Below are positions 50,201-62,865 of a stretch of 64,000 nucleotides of DNA, piece by piece. Location: assembly GCA_900708905.1 (NCBI GenBank), contig CAADRB010000024.1:1708723-1772722 (forward strand), read 5' to 3'. Source of the DNA: Hymenolepis diminuta. Lineage: Eukaryota; Platyhelminthes; Cestoda; Cyclophyllidea; Hymenolepididae. The position numbers and the translations under genes are program-made. Below the pieces are notes generated by a model. That model did no database searches. It saw nothing but the letters and a program-made list of their open reading frames with translations, and had not been told where the DNA came from. Position 1 is the first letter of the stretch. The number at the start of each line of letters is the position of its first letter.

Positions 50201-53200
50201 GTACCACCTGCCGCCGCTGTCAACATGGCGGCGGAACTACCAAGCATGGCGACCCGAAGGGATTGGAGGGCTTTGAGAGGATCGAAAGGAGGGTAAGGTA
50301 CATCCAGAGTGGAATCGTCTAATCCGACGGATTGAAGGGCTGCACGAATTGTGTCGCGGTTGAAGAGCAGGTCATCGCTCAGATCTAATTGTACCGGATA
50401 CCTGAAACAAAAACATAATCCAATTATTATAAGCGACACTGTATACTAATGGGGTAAATAATAAACGGATTAGTCAAATCTACGAAATCAATAGAGGATT
50501 AATTAGGTGAATTTTTCTGATAACTACTATTGATAATACAGTTAGTACTATGTTACCTGGCGGGGCGCTTCTTATAACGACGCCTAATGGTTTTAAAAAG
50601 ATCAAGTGACTGACTCATGAGTGGTAAAAAAAAATAACGGAAATTTTAAATGGTGTATAACAACCAAAATGAATCATTTTATATGAATATCACGGACAAA
50701 ACCGACCTATTCAGGCCAGATAAGATAAGATTCAACCTTTCAAATGTTCAGGGGAGATAATGCCGAAAGACTAAGTACCGCATCAATAACTGCAATGTTG
50801 TTGCTGTTATAGTAATTGTATAAAAAAACAAAACGAATTATTTAATTAATAATCACTTTATGCATGCTTTAATTTAATTCGATTTAAATCTATGTAAGCC
50901 TGCAGTTTCTGAAACTCCTTTAGGACTCCGTTATACAAACTACGGCCTTGAGTTTCACATGTGAGTTCTTGATAGAATTTGCATCGATTGTTAAGAAGTG
51001 TTACTCAAGTATCCCTCACCATCACCGTATTTAAACAAGTGGGTCCCGAACTTCACAGTACATCGACAAATGGAAACCTCCGAGAGGATTTGAGACCCGT
51101 TAGACTTCATAGGATGATAGAACTTAATCAACTCTCTCCTTTATGTAACGAATGAAAAATTAAATCGATTAAATTGTTCAATCTTTAAGGCAGTTAAACT
51201 TGTCCTTCTAAGTGACATACTGACCTGCGAGAGTTGGTAAAATAAGCACTACAACTAAGAGAACGAGCAGTTTTGTATGTAATCATATTTAGGATTATGG
51301 TTAAAATAGGGCTTAACAGCTTTAAACTACAAAATAAAAGCATAAACGTGTGGCTGACTCATAGAACGAAGAGCAGAAAGAGGAAAAAATACTGTGTTAG
51401 AACTATCCGGGGAAAATGACCGGAAAGGCAAAGTGCCAGATATTATAATAACGTATTTCAACGCGATGCCGAGAAAGATTTTGAATCATAGTTTAAAGAA
51501 AGGAGACGATCTCAATCAACACTAGAAACAGCGCCAAATAAACAATTCCATTGTGATTAGCTAAGCTATCGATAAATCAACATTAAACATGACTGGAAAA
51601 CGAACTCAACTACTGAAATTTCTATTCCCTCTCTTGTTCAGTCTTTTACGGATGAAAAGTGCCCATTTTTAAATGATAGAATGATCGCTAGAGGCTAAAG
51701 CTTTTTATTTATCTGCCGAACAATTAGCTTAAAATAGAATACAAATCTAGAAGAGCTGATAATTGGTCGTTATTAGACATTACTATTTCGGCAGTTCATG
51801 TGGAATACACTGAAATCCAGTTCAGGAATCCATGTGCCAAGAGGCCAACTAATTTGTACATTTATATGAGTGTTGAAGAATTAAAACTTTTAACACTGCC
51901 AAAAGTCCGGTACTCGTTTTTCATCCTTCCGCTACTGTTCTAGATCGCCACGTCCCTAAAAGAGAAGGCAGCAAAGTTTGGAGCTAACAATTAATGTCCT
52001 TATTGATAATCTACAAAATGCCGTTTAATACATGTAAAGAATAAGGAAAGTAAATATTAAAATCAAAAGAAGAGAGCTGAGAAACCATGGAATCTCGTTC
52101 GCTAAACAGCACAAATTCAACTGAAGGGCATTATTATAAGACGATGAATAGAGAGATGTAGAAGTGTTCCGCTACAACTTTTAAAACACTTAAATACATG
52201 ATTGAAATGGTCAAATTCACTCATTAATTATAAATCGTAGAGTAGTAATTATTTAGCAAAAATACGAAACAGCGAGTTACAAAACGTATCCTTCTCCTTA
52301 AAAGCAAACACTGCAAGACATGAATTTTAGGAATCCAAAGTAGAGGAAAAATTATGAGATGCATCTACTGACCGAGAGCAAATTTGTTTTTGCATCAAAC
52401 GTTCCATCCAAAATACGTTAATACAGGCTGTGAAACAATTAGCCTAAATGGAAGAACCGATAAGCTACATAGCACAATCCAAAACAGTGAGGGAGGCATA
52501 AAAATGTCAGGATATTCGACTGAAAATGGACTAGTAAGTGAAAAAACCAAAATAAAGGAAAAAAGATGATAAAAGTTTTTACGAGTTAAATTTGAATTAC
52601 ACCGGCAAGTTTAGATTTAAGCAATTTAAAATCGCATACTTTTCAATAATCTAAGTAAATCTATTTGTCTACCTGTCAGATCAGGCAAATTGAAAGTGGT
52701 GCACTGAGACGAACAATGCCACGAAGCAAGCCTGGATGACGATGTGAACAAACCAGTCAGACATTTACTCATGCCGATATTTGTCAACAAACAAGCATTA
52801 ACTTTTCGATGACTCACACCACATAATTTATAATGTACACAAATCGAAAATTGTAATTCAGAGAGCCATCAAGGAGCAGCGAATGACAAAGAGGGCACAT
52901 ACACACACACACACAAGTACTCTACTTGTTCATCGTAGTATCGTAGATAGGCCACAACTAACAAAACTGTTGTTCTTATCACAAACAAGTTAGAAAGTAA
53001 GGAGAATGCATGAAATCAGAGAGAATAAAAGAGACGTCCCATTCGTAAGCGTTAAACTATAACAACTTAGTGGATAGACGGATGAGCCGTAGATAGGGAA
53101 GAATGGTGAAGTGATAAGTAGCCTAGGGAAACAATATTTACACCGCGAAATCAATAAATTGCATGGTACAATGACCCTTTATAAACAATATGACTGTAGG

Positions 53201-56200
53201 ATTCTAGGAACACTTATGGTGTCTAATGATTATATTGGTTGCTCATCAGTGAAACAAGGCATGCAATTTCACTTGGCCTTTATTTATCAGCTGTTCTCTC
53301 AATTAAAAATTCTTCTTCCAACTTTTCCCATTTCTTGCCCTCGTCCAATATAGGGTCGGTCCAATCCAAATCTGCTTTGGGAAAAGGTTGTTGCTTTCTG
53401 TGAGTCTTTACGACGATCATTAGATCTGTAAGGGGGATATCTCTAAGCCTAACTTTTTCGGGTTCCTAAAGTAGTTTTATTAGAGGGATTAAGTATTAAT
53501 TTAGATGACTATTAAAATTGGCCGGGGAGCGCACGACTGACCCTTAAGCGGTTAAAAGTAAAAAAACAGTAGTGCTAAGAGTGAGAGCTATTTTAAGACC
53601 GCCTTGACAGAGGGTATGGAAATAGACCCGATTAATTGCACACTTAGCTAGGTAATCGTTTTAAGAGTGTTCATGAGATCTAAATTAAGCATCCGTGAGA
53701 ATGAACTGAAAATGGGTTTTATCTCTTCTGTGCTAAATGAAAAAGACCAGGTGGCGGAGGTTTTCTCAATTGCAAATTAAACGACAAACTTTCACAAATC
53801 GACAAAATGACTGAAAAGCTAAAAATTTTCTACGACGCCAGCAGCAAAATGTTCATCGTACTTTTTTAAAAAGTTAGAGGTCATGAGATCGGTGCTCATC
53901 GGTGCACATCCAATAAATTTGAATATCAAGTATTAACAAAAATTACCTTAAGAGGCCATGAAAGTTTTTTAACTGATAGTAATTAAAGTTAGAGCCGTCG
54001 ACGAAAAACGCCAAAGCAAAAATCCAACATTAATGAGAATAGTCTTTAAACTTATGTTGGAATTGATGATAAAATGAGGAATAATTTATAAAGCAAATTT
54101 TGTCGACGCAAGCTATTCTCAGTTAGCCTGAATAACCTCCGATATAAGAAAAACACCAGCAACAACAATCATACCAGTTATTTTGCAAAAATACCTCAAA
54201 ATAAGAGATCACATGAAAAGTGTCTCGACCCCAAATAGAGAGTGATGAAACGGCACAAATTAATCAGTAAACAGTTAAAAACTGAATACAATTGAAGGCA
54301 GTAGAAAAGTATCATGAAATGTCAAGAGCAGTAAGATAAAAATGGGTTTCTGGAAGCCAGATCGAAAACGACCGAAAATTCAATCAATCAAAGCGAAGTT
54401 GAAAAATGATTAAAACAATCAAATTGCTGAAAGAAAAAAGAATTTGAACAGCATTACAGAGCTTATGAAGAAAAAAAATTCCTTATAAACATACATCGTG
54501 TAAAGAGACAGAATACCAAGGACTACTTCGTCTAACTTAACCGTTTTAATCATACATGCAGTCTTGAACCTATTTAGGGTTCGAATGTTCGAAACACCAA
54601 TATTTAAATTGAAAGGTGATAAGTAATTCGATTGTCATTAATGTGTGACCTCGTTTTTTCAGAAGGGAAACGAGTAGTACTGTCACCCAATAAATCGATT
54701 GCTTAATAATCAAATTAAAGTTCCGTTCAATTGAAAGAGTAAAATAGACAGAGTTCGGTCATGCAGCATTTACCACCTTTGGTGCCGTTGCTTTGCCAAT
54801 GAAAGGAAGAAAATAAGGGAAAAGGTGTCTAAGAAGCCAACACAAACCAACATAAATGAGAAGTAGGGGAAACAAGCGAACATCAAGCACCAAAACTTAC
54901 AAGTCCGGATAATCGTCGGAATCTCTGATAGTACACGAAAAGACATAAGTAATGTTTTAAAGCGAAGAGGAAGAAGATTATTACATCGAAAACCAACGCA
55001 TAAAGAGAAAGCACAAAGTCTGGTAGAGCGGAATGGAGAGAATAAAGGAACCATACAATATAATGGTGGGAAAACTTACGTTGGTTCATCGTCTTCAAGC
55101 GATCTGGGATTAAACGAAATGAAACTTCAGAAGAAAAATAAATTTCAATATTTTCAATACACTAGCGATATTTCAGTTCAAAATGCCCTACAACAGTCTT
55201 TACCAGAACACAAATACTCAATGTATCAATTGATCATATCGACACGGTAAATCTGTGATAGCGTTTCCTTTATGGAGGTGACAGCGCTTCGCTTACAAGG
55301 GATGATGAATAATTTAGTAGATCACATAATACGCAGGGTATCTTCGCCATCGAGATTTTTAAAGAATACCAAAGGTATAGTAATTGTTTCCTAATGAAAC
55401 ATTGAAGTATGGCCCTAGCAAATCCGCTGGACTACAGGAGTTTAAATTCTACAAAGGGAGTCTAACGAATGAAACGACCATCCTAGTGTTTAACAAGTGT
55501 TCCTTAAAGAATTCATATAGATGCACCTCATTATCACAACAAGCTTAAATTGAAACCAAAAACTGAATAAAGTCTGAAGTCCTTGTCATCTCTTGCTTTT
55601 ACGACGGCCTCCCGAAGTAATTAGCACTGGCTCTGTCTTAAATACAGAACTCAGTTTATGTCCTAGATATTTCCATACACTTTGATATTTCAGGGTCATA
55701 ATTAACATTGGCTTAGTGCTCAACTGACTTTTGTACTCTCCCTACGTCTCTCTATGTGAAATTGGGAAATTTGACTTTTAGATTGTAAAAGGTGGTGGCG
55801 CAACAACAGAATGGACTAATTCTAAGGAATCAGGGGGAACACTACGAATCGGTGCTAAAGAAGCAGCAATAAATTCTCATGAAACTGGAAGAAAATTTCC
55901 CAAAATAATGAATATGGAAACTGAAGACCCTAACATTTCCTCTCTCAAACTCCCTACCGAATCCCTGGTTCAGCAAATCAGTGTTTCATTATGAACCTGA
56001 AGCAGATCGAACACTTACTAACAGGGTTGGAAAATATGAGAACGATTTCCGAAACGATCTTGCTCATATTCCAAATAAAGAAAAAGTATAGTGTAGGAAA
56101 AATTAAGAACTGCTGAATATGAAAGGCCCACAGGTTTCATTCATCTCAGGATAATTTCACACCTTAATTTCTTAATTATCTCTGAATTATTTGATGAAAA

Positions 56201-59200
56201 GTCTTCTGAAAACCGCAAATGCCTTAAATGTCTTATTATCTCCGAAGAGCATGGTGAAGACTGAATGACTTATGACTGCCGTGTGAGTACATGTTTTGGA
56301 ATTTCAGAATTTTCTACCATTTTGGAAGATTATTTCAAATCTCTACAATTTTAGTGAGGTCTTCGAAAAATTTGTCAATCCGATATCTGTTGTCGACTCC
56401 TCAGAATGATCGAAGGACATGATGAAATCGGATTCGGGGATTTTGATAATGAATGCATAAATTTGGACGTAAAGTGTGGCAGTGGCATGAATCACTGGAA
56501 ATCTGGTGAACACAGTTATGTGAAACGAATTGAAGGAATTGTAAGTGAAAGCAAGTAATTGAATGTTTCCTTTCTTCATAAACTCCAATGAGAACGTCGG
56601 CTCTGCACACTTTGCCCGATTCTGTCCATGCAAGTCTCATATTTGCTATTTGTGAGGAAAGTGAGAAAACAGGAAACAAGGTTCAGAATAAATCCAGGAA
56701 ACATAACCCCGAAGGTCAAACTAGCGAACTCTCCAAAATCCCTAGGTGTTTACTCTACGAATGAGGCCAGTGGTGCGAATAGGCGAAAATATGTGACTGT
56801 TCAGATAAATGATCATGAGATCAAATTGCAGTTATAGTCAGCTTCTGATTTTACGAAAAACATGAAAAGATTTGGACAAATCAACACTAACTCACTCAAA
56901 TGTGGTTACAAAGAATGCTTCCGGCGAGATTCTGAAATTCGGAGGTGAAATAGAATGTCCTGCCGTTATGGTGATCAGTGAATACGAATAGAATGTTTTG
57001 TGACTAATCAACCCGATTTGAATCCATTTGGTCCTGACTAGTTGGACAAACTGAATTTGCTTAAGTGAATGAAAACGATCACCTATATTGTTTAAAGAAG
57101 GGCACTGAATAAACCGAACCGGAAGAGTTCGAAGAATGCAATATCCTAAAATGAATTCTGCTACAGGCACATAAATGAAACGAGATTTGAAAATGAACTA
57201 TGTTAGGCAAATGGAGAATGGAGATTTTCCTTTGAAGCCACAAGTGAATTCTGTTCAAGGTGTCCAGAACAAAAGCTCCGAACTAAGAAATATGAAAAGA
57301 AGGAATCTAACGGAAAAGAGTAGGCAGCAGCGGCAGATTTGCCGAAAGATATTTCCCTGAACTTCTGGACGAGTATAAATTGAGTGGTTGGAAAAAAATC
57401 TCCAATGGAACTACTGACAATACGAAGAAGTAGATTGAAGTTGAATGAATCACCTGAATGTATCCTTGAGGAAGGAATAGTGCGCAAGCTGATAAAACGA
57501 TAGGACTTCAAGCGAATCCAAAGACGAAGCTCCATGAAAAAGGTACAGCTTAAAAGGAAAGACGTGTTTTTATTAAAAAACATTTTATTAAATGTCTCCC
57601 CTTCTCCACATTTCAAGGTCATACTTCACATTATTTTGTCACTTAACTGACTTGTGTGATCTGTCATCTCCTTCTCTTTTTGCTCATCTCTAACTGGAGA
57701 GTGGGGTATCAGGAATATAGATTGCAAAAGACCGTGAGAATCTAAACAAAGTTATGAGTCATTTACATTTTGGCATTAATGCAGAAGGGTAATAAAATTA
57801 GGCAGGAGATAAGTGATGAAAAATTGCAAATTTCTTATCTTTTGACTGACACATATAGGGAAATGGGGTTATCTAGGTAAATGTGAATAACTATTTATTA
57901 AATTATTAAGAATCATTGCATTATAAAACTAAGGAGAGCATCTGTCAACTCAAAATTAAGAGCTTCAACAGTCAGTTAGTCCAGACAAATCAATATTAGG
58001 TCGCTATGAAATGCCATCACGCCTCAGTAAACTGCTCAAGTCTTTTCAGCCTGATTTTCTGATTTGCTCCATTGAAAAATTGCCTTACCTTGTGCTTATA
58101 GGTTCACATGAACTTAAACAGTTCTGTTACACACAATCTGTAATTATAACGCCCTTTATACTCCATGAAAAATTTGATTTCGCTTTCAAACAATGAATGT
58201 AAACAGATATATGATTTGTAATTCTATGTACTTTGAAGAGATCTTGTGGGTAGAGGAAAGGAATCCCTATAAGAAATACCGTTTAAAAATTATACAATTT
58301 CTCTTTTGACCAGAGTTAATCAGTACGATTGGTAAATTCATTCATTGTATGTATGATGAAAGAAATCAAATCGATGACCTCTGATTTGATAGAGATTTAC
58401 GTTGGCCACTGTATCATCGCTAACTGATTTCCATACTTCAATTAGCATACATACTCATCAGTGCACACTTAGTGGTTGGGATGGTCAAATGTAGAGGCCT
58501 CCAGAGGAGTGAAAGAATGAAATTGCCTCAATCAGAGAGGCTTCAGGATGCCATCTTTCTTCCACAGGTGAAAAACGCTTACATTCAGTGATCTTGTAAA
58601 TTAGGCCATTGAAATAATACTCCCAACTAACCAGTCAATTCAATGTATCAAACTTATATTAGCAAATAAACGTGATGTAGAGTTAGAGTAACAGTAATTT
58701 TCTATAAAGGCCAAGTACGTGCCAAGTTATCGACACACTATGAAGTTTGGAAATCGGTTGTCCTAGTGCAGAGATTGCGATGGATCACTTGGGAGGTATA
58801 GGTTTAGACCAAAGGAAATTTAAGGCCATACGTTCCATTGTTGAAATTCATAGTGGTTTAAGAAAAATGCTTCTCACAAACACTCAGTCTCTACATTTCA
58901 TTACTTTCCTTTCAATAAATTATCGAGCCATTGTGTAAGTAATTAAAGTATAAACAACTCACCTTTGTTAACATTAGCAATCTGAACTAAAAAAAAGAAA
59001 CCCTCGTTTGAGTAATCTGACTTCTTTCTTCGAGCTTAGACGAGTAGCAAAAATCAACGCGGTCACTGGGGATAGTGAAATTAAACAATAAGGATCAATT
59101 CTCACTAAGATTTGGTAAAAGTATTGACAAGAAACGTCAATTTTTCGCATCATAAAATGCGATTAAAAAATCAGACACAAATCCATTGATAAGTGCAGAT

Positions 59201-61808
59201 ATGAACTCGCAGTAGCTACAACAATATGACGTAAGAGCAGGTGTGTTCACATATGCACTGGTAGAGTGACATAGACGATGGTGATATATCTATATGAAGA
59301 TCCCATCGGATACTGTAGCACCATATTATGCAGCCCTTCATGCACTGAGGGATGATCGCATTCTAAAAGGCAGATTCTCACAGAGAGGAGAATAAAATGA
59401 GGTAAGGTGACAGAGTGCATTGGCGTCAACCTTTTGTACTGGCGGCAGAGCGGTCAGTGACCACGCCTGTCAGATTGGAGAGCGCGAAGCTATTGCTCAT
59501 TGATGGACATCTAGAGCAATAGATAACCAAAACCATCGGTTAATTCTGGTCAATGAAGGGATTAGTAGAATGTGAGTTTCTTGTAAGAGCGACTCCAGAA
59601 TATCTGCCCTCTACCTAATTCAAATATAGTGAACACCTATCTTAATGGGCTTAAGACGTATGTTAGAGTTAAACTTGAGCTAAACTAACCTCGATGCGGA
59701 ATAAGGCCTTCATTATCTAAATAAGGTGCAAAGTAATGCGCTGGGAAACAAAGGAGGGAAAGTGAAATCAGGTGGCAAAATCATGCACAAATCCTAACTT
59801 TGAAGCAGACAGGCATCTTGAATAACAAAAAAGAAACTTTATTCAAAATGTCAATTTCAAGGCTGTAGGCGCCAATGCAGGATTTCTCAAGTAAATTAGA
59901 CCAAATTTAGGGATCCGGGATTAAAAAGATACAAATAAATATAAACTTTGATCTGAAAAATTGACACCCTGTTGAACTTTCCACCAAACAACGTTTTATC
60001 GAAATCCAGAAAGGCAAAAGGACAAAAACTGACAAATCATTACTCAAATTCTTCTCATACCGAACACAAGGGTATTACGGATTGCCATAAATCGCAATCG
60101 TAATACCAATTCGTATATTTGCCGGAAACGTTAATTACCAATAGTTAGTTCCATGAAGTAAATACGTGACTATATGAGTATAAAATTCAAACCATCGTTT
60201 ACCATAACAGTTTGGACGGATACCATGAAGGTGTAAAATTGTAGCAGCAATGAGCTGAGTAAATCCCTTCCAAAAAAAACAAACATCTTTTTCTCAAATA
60301 GAGAAAATGGAAATAAGTGCAATTAGAATCATACATGGTGAATATTCATTAGAGGCAATAAAACTCAAATAAAGCACATGCAAGATTATCCTTATCTTAA
60401 ATGAAAAATGACAAAAAGCACAGTGATAAAAGACTTCAACCTTGCTAAACAACAGCTAATGCCAAATGGCCTCCCAATTCTCGAGTTGTTAATGAAGAGC
60501 AGGGCGCAACTATCCACTCCTTCTAAAATAAATGCCTTTCCAGGTGATACTTTCAACGTTAAGAATGGGGAGTATAAAATAGATGGTGAATGGAACATGA
60601 AACGAAAAAGGAGCTTATCAAAAATATATTGGACAAAAAGTTAGCAAGTAGAAGAAATAACGGGGATATGATTAGATTAAAATACACAGAGTCCAAAGGT
60701 TATTGCATGGAGGCAACTTGAAAAATCTCTAACATTTAAAGTGGGCTCAAGTCAATCATAAACTGTTTAGCGGCTTGAGTAAATTGAATGCTTTGAAGCT
60801 ACGGTTAAGAAAAAGCAAAAGGAAAATAAAAGGAGCGTAAAAAAGAGACCAATCTAAAGTTTCCGCCTCTGATGACGGTCAAATTTCAAAGGTGAATAAA
60901 ATGTCTCTTAGAGAGACGAAAAAAAGGAAACTTTCGCTCTTAACGAGTTTCACAGTTCGCATATTCAAACTCAAGCAAAAAATCTTAATAAAACTTCCGA
61001 GTCTAAGAGTATTTATTAAATCTAAAGTGATTTGTACAAATTTGACAAATGGGATTTGACTGCTTATCAACAAAATTAGATGGAAACACCGTTTCAGAAT
61101 CAGCAAATGTGATTCTTTGAGATTCCAAGTGCTAAAAATCCAGTTAACCGTAGAAATGAACCAATTTAATAGCTGAAAACAGAAACCAATCGGGCGCATG
61201 TGGATGAATAAAAAATTCTAGACCGAAACGACATTTTTTCAGTGACAAAAAAATCCGAAAATCGTTCACTAACATCAGCCAAACCAAACATTTTTCATGA
61301 AATCTAGAAATATTTACAAACTGGGCAAACAAAATTCAATCAAAAACTGACAAAATTAGACAGGAACTTCACCTTCAAAATAAATATAGTGGTCAAAACC
61401 TTGATCAGATAAGGATTTAGTTTTAGAAATGATTTAGTACTGTATATTTACTGATTTTGTGCATATGCATATAGATATTCAACTTGATCACAAGATACTC
61501 TATAATAACGAAAATCCTCAGACCTATTTTTGCCTCCCTCCCCTCTCCAAACAACAAAAGTGAATCCCGCTTACTTGCGTGACAGTTGAACACAAAGAGG
61601 GAAAGTGAGATGCAATTGGTGTTATTTAATATACTCCCTGAATTTTCGTTTGCATATGAATTTTTATATGAGATTAAAAGGGATAGAAAATGAGGGTGGT
61701 AGAGATGGAGGAATAAGAGGGAAAAACTCACGTTTCTTGGGTATTTTTGCGATTGAATGCAACCTCGGGAAGGAGATAAGGAGCCTTTTCTCGTCGTGTG
61801 TCTATCAC
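38268..61808 (-). CDS. Unrecognised multi-exon gene, 3' portion (Ser-rich, largely disordered product)
   Basis: Exons inferred from splice sites, open frame and matching phase: 61808-61732, 55103-55080 (24 nt microexon), 50613-50557, 50401-50061, 47078-46990, 46658-46601, 45272-45145, 39501 to 39447 or 39411, then a scaffold gap (38481-38874), then 38480-38268 with the stop. The 5' end is outside the window. The visible product reads VIDTRREKAPYLLPEVAFNR, SLEDDEP, a basic LFKTIRRRYKKRPARYPVQL, DDSTLDVPYPPFDPLKALQS, an Ala/Gly-rich stretch, SQSMSSLSMDGSTQSV, EEMISFKHAQQILYESPETR, a basic RRRRKH, YPPWRIEVLADAHFERRG, and an acidic end EWLTVDGQVDKD...NWDSNFISLFVS. Exons are more GC-rich than their introns. 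I do not recognise the family. Basic and Ser-rich blocks suggest a cytoplasmic or membrane-proximal regulatory protein, but no function should be assigned. Phase agreement across seven consecutive junctions makes the gene real; the exact exon set near the gap is open. Confidence 0.65.
38481..38874. other. Scaffold gap (N run)
   Basis: 394 undetermined positions directly upstream of the last coding segment of the minus-strand gene. At least part of an exon and an intron border are probably hidden here. Confidence 0.95.
39411..39501 (-). CDS. Exon of the unrecognised gene next to the scaffold gap
   Basis: A good TTTTACAG acceptor at 39502 opens TYPPWRIEVLADAHFERRG in phase 0, matching the end of exon 45145. 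Two possible donors (GTATTC after 39447, GTACAC after 39411) both leave phase 1. The shorter form encodes 18 residues and the longer 30. The following exon probably lies partly in the N run. Confidence 0.55.
40240..40335 (-). repeat. tRNA-derived SINE-like repeat copy
   Basis: On the minus strand: CGCAACCGCTAATATGATC, then TTTCAGAGGTCAATGGTTTG, then a CAACCCAGTG end, in the same order as the copy at 37780-37895. Diverged. Confidence 0.4.
40810..40880 (-). repeat. tRNA-derived SINE-like repeat copy (diverged)
   Basis: On the minus strand: GTGGTGGTCTAGTGTGGTGA (A-box-like) followed by CACATGGATTCAAACCATTC (B-box-like GGATTCAAACC). A weaker match to the family. Confidence 0.35.
44200..44280 (+). 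repeat. tRNA-derived SINE-like repeat copy
   Basis: Plus strand: ACGGTCAACGTGCACGTCC, then CAAAGGCCACGATATCGATG, then CTCATCGATGGGTATC. It shares the AACGTGCACGTCC block with the copy at 35109-35200 and the CTCATYGATG block with 59435-59530. Confidence 0.45.
48062..48255 (-). CDS. Alternative terminal exon of the unrecognised gene
   Basis: It opens after a CACCTAG acceptor in phase 1, the same phase as the exon at 47078, so exon 50401-50061 can join either. It encodes about 64 residues, very basic: LQLRRSSSEPRIGSRGRRH, then LKRGLKRHLKSHQKRSFSLN, ending in FFQPQLPGK and a TAG. A minus-strand AATAAA lies at 47936-47931, 126 nt past the stop. Use of this exon would give a shorter isoform with an Arg/Lys/Ser-rich end, with RRSSSEP resembling a basophilic-kinase or 14-3-3 type site. 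A GTAGAG at the stop could instead act as a weak donor, but in phase 2, which does not fit the next exon. Confidence 0.5.
53289..53347 (+). repeat. Pyrimidine-rich dispersed repeat, copy 2
   Basis: Partner of 33671-33725. Shared landmarks are TTCTCTCAATTAAAAATTC, TTTTCCCATTTCTTGCCC and CGTCCA. It lies in an intron of the minus-strand gene. Confidence 0.3.
53870..53915 (+). repeat. tRNA-derived SINE-like repeat copy (partial)
   Basis: Plus strand: AGAGGTCATGAGATCGGTGC followed by TCATCGGTGCACATCC. This is the B-box-side half of the family; the A-box half is not recognisable. Confidence 0.35.
55690..55745 (+). repeat. Short dispersed repeat, copy 1
   Basis: CAGGGTCATAATTAACATT...CAACTGACTTTTGT matches CAAGGTCATACTTCACATT...TAACTGACTTGTGT at 57615-57665, same orientation. 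Family unknown. Confidence 0.3.
57615..57665 (+). repeat. Short dispersed repeat, copy 2
   Basis: Diverged partner of 55690-55745, about 1.9 kb away in the same orientation. Confidence 0.3.
58360..58420 (-). repeat. tRNA-derived SINE-like repeat copy (diverged)
   Basis: Minus strand: ACAGTGGCCAACGTAAATC, then AAATCAGAGGTCATCGATTT. It resembles the A-box and GTCAGAGGTCATCG blocks of the other copies. Confidence 0.35.
59435..59530 (+). repeat. tRNA-derived SINE-like repeat copy
   Basis: Plus strand: GGCAGAGCGGTCAGTGACCA (A-box-like), CGCCTGTCAGATTGGAGAGC, then CTCATTGATGGACATC. The A-box side is well preserved and the B box is degraded. Confidence 0.45.
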
Positions 61809-62865
61809 CTACAAAAGAAAATTAAATTTCAGCATAAAAATCAAGCAAACAGATTAATAACGACTCAATTTTGTCCTGATGGCATAATTGTCAACGAGTA
61901 CATTTTCAAAGCCAGAGACCATAGATTTGACATAAATTCGTGTACATTTAAAGAAGGAAATGGTCAACCATACGGATTAAAAAGGGGTTAATGGAGGAGG
62001 TGGTAGAAACCGAATTTCACATCAGATACATTCTATAATGCTGCCCTTTTTTCCCATATGGTCCTGACTGTTAAAAGAGACAAATACATCGGAGTGACAT
62101 GCTTAACCGATCAATTTAGTCAACAGATCAATAATCGAATCATTCTGAAATCTAAGCATCATATTTTGGTTTTGCGAATAATTGTTAAGTAAATACTGTA
62201 GATTAAAAAAAATATTTAGATATACTTTGATCAATCGAATATTTACATAAAACTTTTGTCCAGAATGCATTTTGAATTCTAGATAAACGTGACTACGCTT
62301 TATAAATAAAAGTGGAAAGAAATGAAAACGGTAAACTGGTGATATATGAGCTAAATTAGGAAACTGCCTAATGCATCCGAGAAAATGAAACAAACTATGG
62401 CCTAGTTGACGAACGAGGTACATTCATTAAAAAAAGAACGAGTTGCATAAAACAAGCGTAATGTAATTCCGGCTAACAATCCCAAAATATTCACAGTGGA
62501 GAGGAGAAGACAAATGTGAGAATGTCAGAGCTTTATTGAACGATGTCCAGTTACCTCGGAAAAAATGTGAGATGTGAAAGGTTATTTGTTAGTTAGGATA
62601 AAAATTTTCATAATTAAACGTTATTTTCAATATAAAATAGGCATTAATATCGTCCAAAAAATATTTAATTATTTGCATATTTCCACTTTCTTCCTGACAA
62701 AATGAAAGTAATTCTGCCACGGAGCTAAATTAGAATTCGCTGAAACAGCACACAAAAGCTGATTTTACTTTTGAACAGAAGACCTTCATTGACTAAAGTA
62801 GACTGATTGTCAGAATTCGTATAATTCAATTATGAGATAGACAATTTACAATAAGGATAGTGCTC

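Larger units (their letters stand above)
50614..55079 (-). other. Intron of the unrecognised gene (4.5 kb)
   Basis: No coding region supported. It holds an AC microsatellite (52901-52914), the repeat at 53289-53347 and a partial SINE-like copy at 53870-53915. Confidence 0.45.
55104..61731 (-). other. Intron of the unrecognised gene (6.6 kb)
   Basis: No exon fits the phase-2 to phase-2 requirement. Two short similar segments at about 55690-55745 and 57615-57665 (AGGTCATA..., ACTGACTT) point to a dispersed repeat. SINE-like copies lie at 58360-58420 and 59435-59530. Open frames on both strands at 57175-57622 and 60392-60644 were not recognised. Confidence 0.45.

Noticed and set aside
57203..57622. 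139-codon minus-strand open frame
   Set aside because: Low-complexity Phe/Ser/Leu-rich translation without motifs; it overlaps a repeat and an equally open plus-strand frame.
58963..58986. Microexon-like segment (19 or 24 nt) with good splice borders on the minus strand
   Set aside because: In the required phase 2 the 24 nt form contains a stop and the 19 nt form breaks the downstream frame.
60392..60644. Overlapping open frames on both strands (68 and 78 codons)
   Set aside because: No recognisable domain and no splice or poly(A) context that fits the neighbouring exons.
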